A DNA stretch of 5,397 nucleotides, taken from positions 1-5,397 of the forward strand of contig JAILGR010000043.1 of NCBI GenBank assembly GCA_024696565.1, read 5' to 3'. A program made the position numbers and the translations under genes. How positions within the stretch are numbered: the first letter of the stretch is position 1; every line of letters begins with the position of its first letter. Positions 5,072-5,397 of the stretch are shown piece after piece. This DNA is from Acholeplasmatales bacterium (GTDB lineage: Bacteria; Bacillota_I; Bacilli_A; Acholeplasmatales; Anaeroplasmataceae). The notes under the pieces were generated by a model. That model was not told where the DNA came from, made no database searches, and was given only the letters and a program-made list of their open reading frames with translations.

Positions 5072-5356
5072 ATGACTATTAGTGAAGCAATTAACCACTA
5101 TAAAGAAAATATGAAAGAAGCTGATGCCTTAACTGATGCTCTTTTTACAAAAGAGGATAAGGATGAATGGATTAAAGCTTTAGAAGTAAGAGCTGAAAGA
5201 TTAAGCAAGCTTTATGAAGAAGATAATAAATTAATAGATTTTATATTTAATGAAATAGATAAATTAGAACCAGAAAATATGGATTTAGTATATGATGCCC
5301 TATTTTCTTTATATAATGAAGGACATGATGATTCATTTGTATTAATTCCTATTTAA
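5072..5356 (+). CDS. Hypothetical 94-residue acidic helical protein
   Basis: I do not recognise a family. The product is strongly acidic, almost entirely predicted helix, and has no signal peptide, membrane segment or cysteine. Residues 34-65 (WIKALEVRAERLSKLY onward) have spaced hydrophobic residues that suit a helical bundle or short coiled coil. The C-terminus ends in a hydrophobic FVLIPI. The start is well supported: six consecutive G in AAAGGGGGGT lie about seven bases before the ATG. With a near-consensus promoter in front and a terminator isolating it, this looks like an independently and well expressed single gene. Small acidic helical proteins on such islands include immunity proteins and inhibitors, but nothing here singles out a role. 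Confidence 0.8.
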   Translation: MTISEAINHYKENMKEADALTDALFTKEDKDEWIKALEVRAERLSKLYEEDNKLIDFIFNEIDKLEPENMDLVYDALFSLYNEGHDDSFVLIPI

Positions 5357-5370
5357 GAGAAATTAGAGGC

Positions 5371-5388
5371 TTATTCTCGAAAGAATAA
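5371..5388. repeat. Small hairpin after the last gene
   Basis: TTATTCT and AGAATAA are reverse complements around CGAA. The stem is A/T-rich and no T-run follows before the window ends, so it is at most a weak terminator or mRNA-end structure. Confidence 0.35.
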
Positions 5389-5397
5389 TAATTATGA

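Noticed and set aside
4877..5098. A minus-strand ORF of 73 codons
   Set aside because: It runs antisense through the zinc-ribbon end, the terminator and the promoter of the next gene, and its product has no protein-like pattern.
1..5397. CRISPR array or other direct-repeat array
   Set aside because: No repeated units with regular spacing were seen; only short inverted repeats are present.

Overview
The window is strongly A+T-rich, with compact operons, purine-rich Shine-Dalgarno sequences (GGAGG, GGGAGGT), sigma-A-type promoters and classic rho-independent terminators. This points to a low-GC Firmicute, most likely a Clostridia or Lachnospiraceae-type bacterium. The content looks like an accessory island rather than core genome: defence-like genes, a toxin-immunity pair, broken genes and unattached regulatory pieces packed closely together.

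Layout. The left edge holds the last 31 codons of a left-handed beta-helix (hexapeptide-repeat) acyltransferase. After it come a rho-independent terminator, a doubtful 45-codon acidic ORF and a strong hairpin with A- and T-runs that can terminate on both strands. A leftward two-gene operon follows. Its first gene encodes a soluble protein with a C-terminal ThsA-type macro domain and an N-terminal domain I do not recognise. Its second gene overlaps the first by 11 bp and encodes a ThsB-like TIR-fold protein with an unusual Cys/His cluster. This pair is the most interesting object in the window. It resembles type II Thoeris, where a TIR enzyme makes an ADP-ribose-derived signal read by a macro-domain effector, but the effector lacks the N-terminal transmembrane helices expected for that type.

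A 161-bp intergenic region separates this operon from a divergent rightward cluster. That cluster holds a DUF4417 gene, a small Zn-dependent deaminase-fold (YwqJ-like) toxin gene and an Imm6-like immunity gene. The first two overlap by 8 bp, and the toxin's ribosome-binding site is buried in a predicted hairpin inside the DUF4417 gene. This suggests translational coupling and tight limitation of toxin synthesis.

Right of the immunity gene lies a graveyard. It contains a 26-codon ORF resembling the start of a DUF2971-type protein, a stretch of decayed sequence, a possible IS-end-like motif, and an orphan terminator on the minus strand with an A8G7 tract. It ends with an N-terminal fragment of a DUF1016 (YhcG-type nuclease) gene that runs out of frame into a zinc-ribbon protein gene. 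A clean terminator closes this block. A near-consensus promoter then drives a 94-codon acidic helical protein of unknown function.

How the genes may work together (inference): the leftward pair would act as an NAD-linked anti-phage alarm and effector module. The rightward cluster would be a separate toxin-immunity cassette. Sharing one divergent control region suggests they were acquired as adjacent island cargo, not that they form one pathway.
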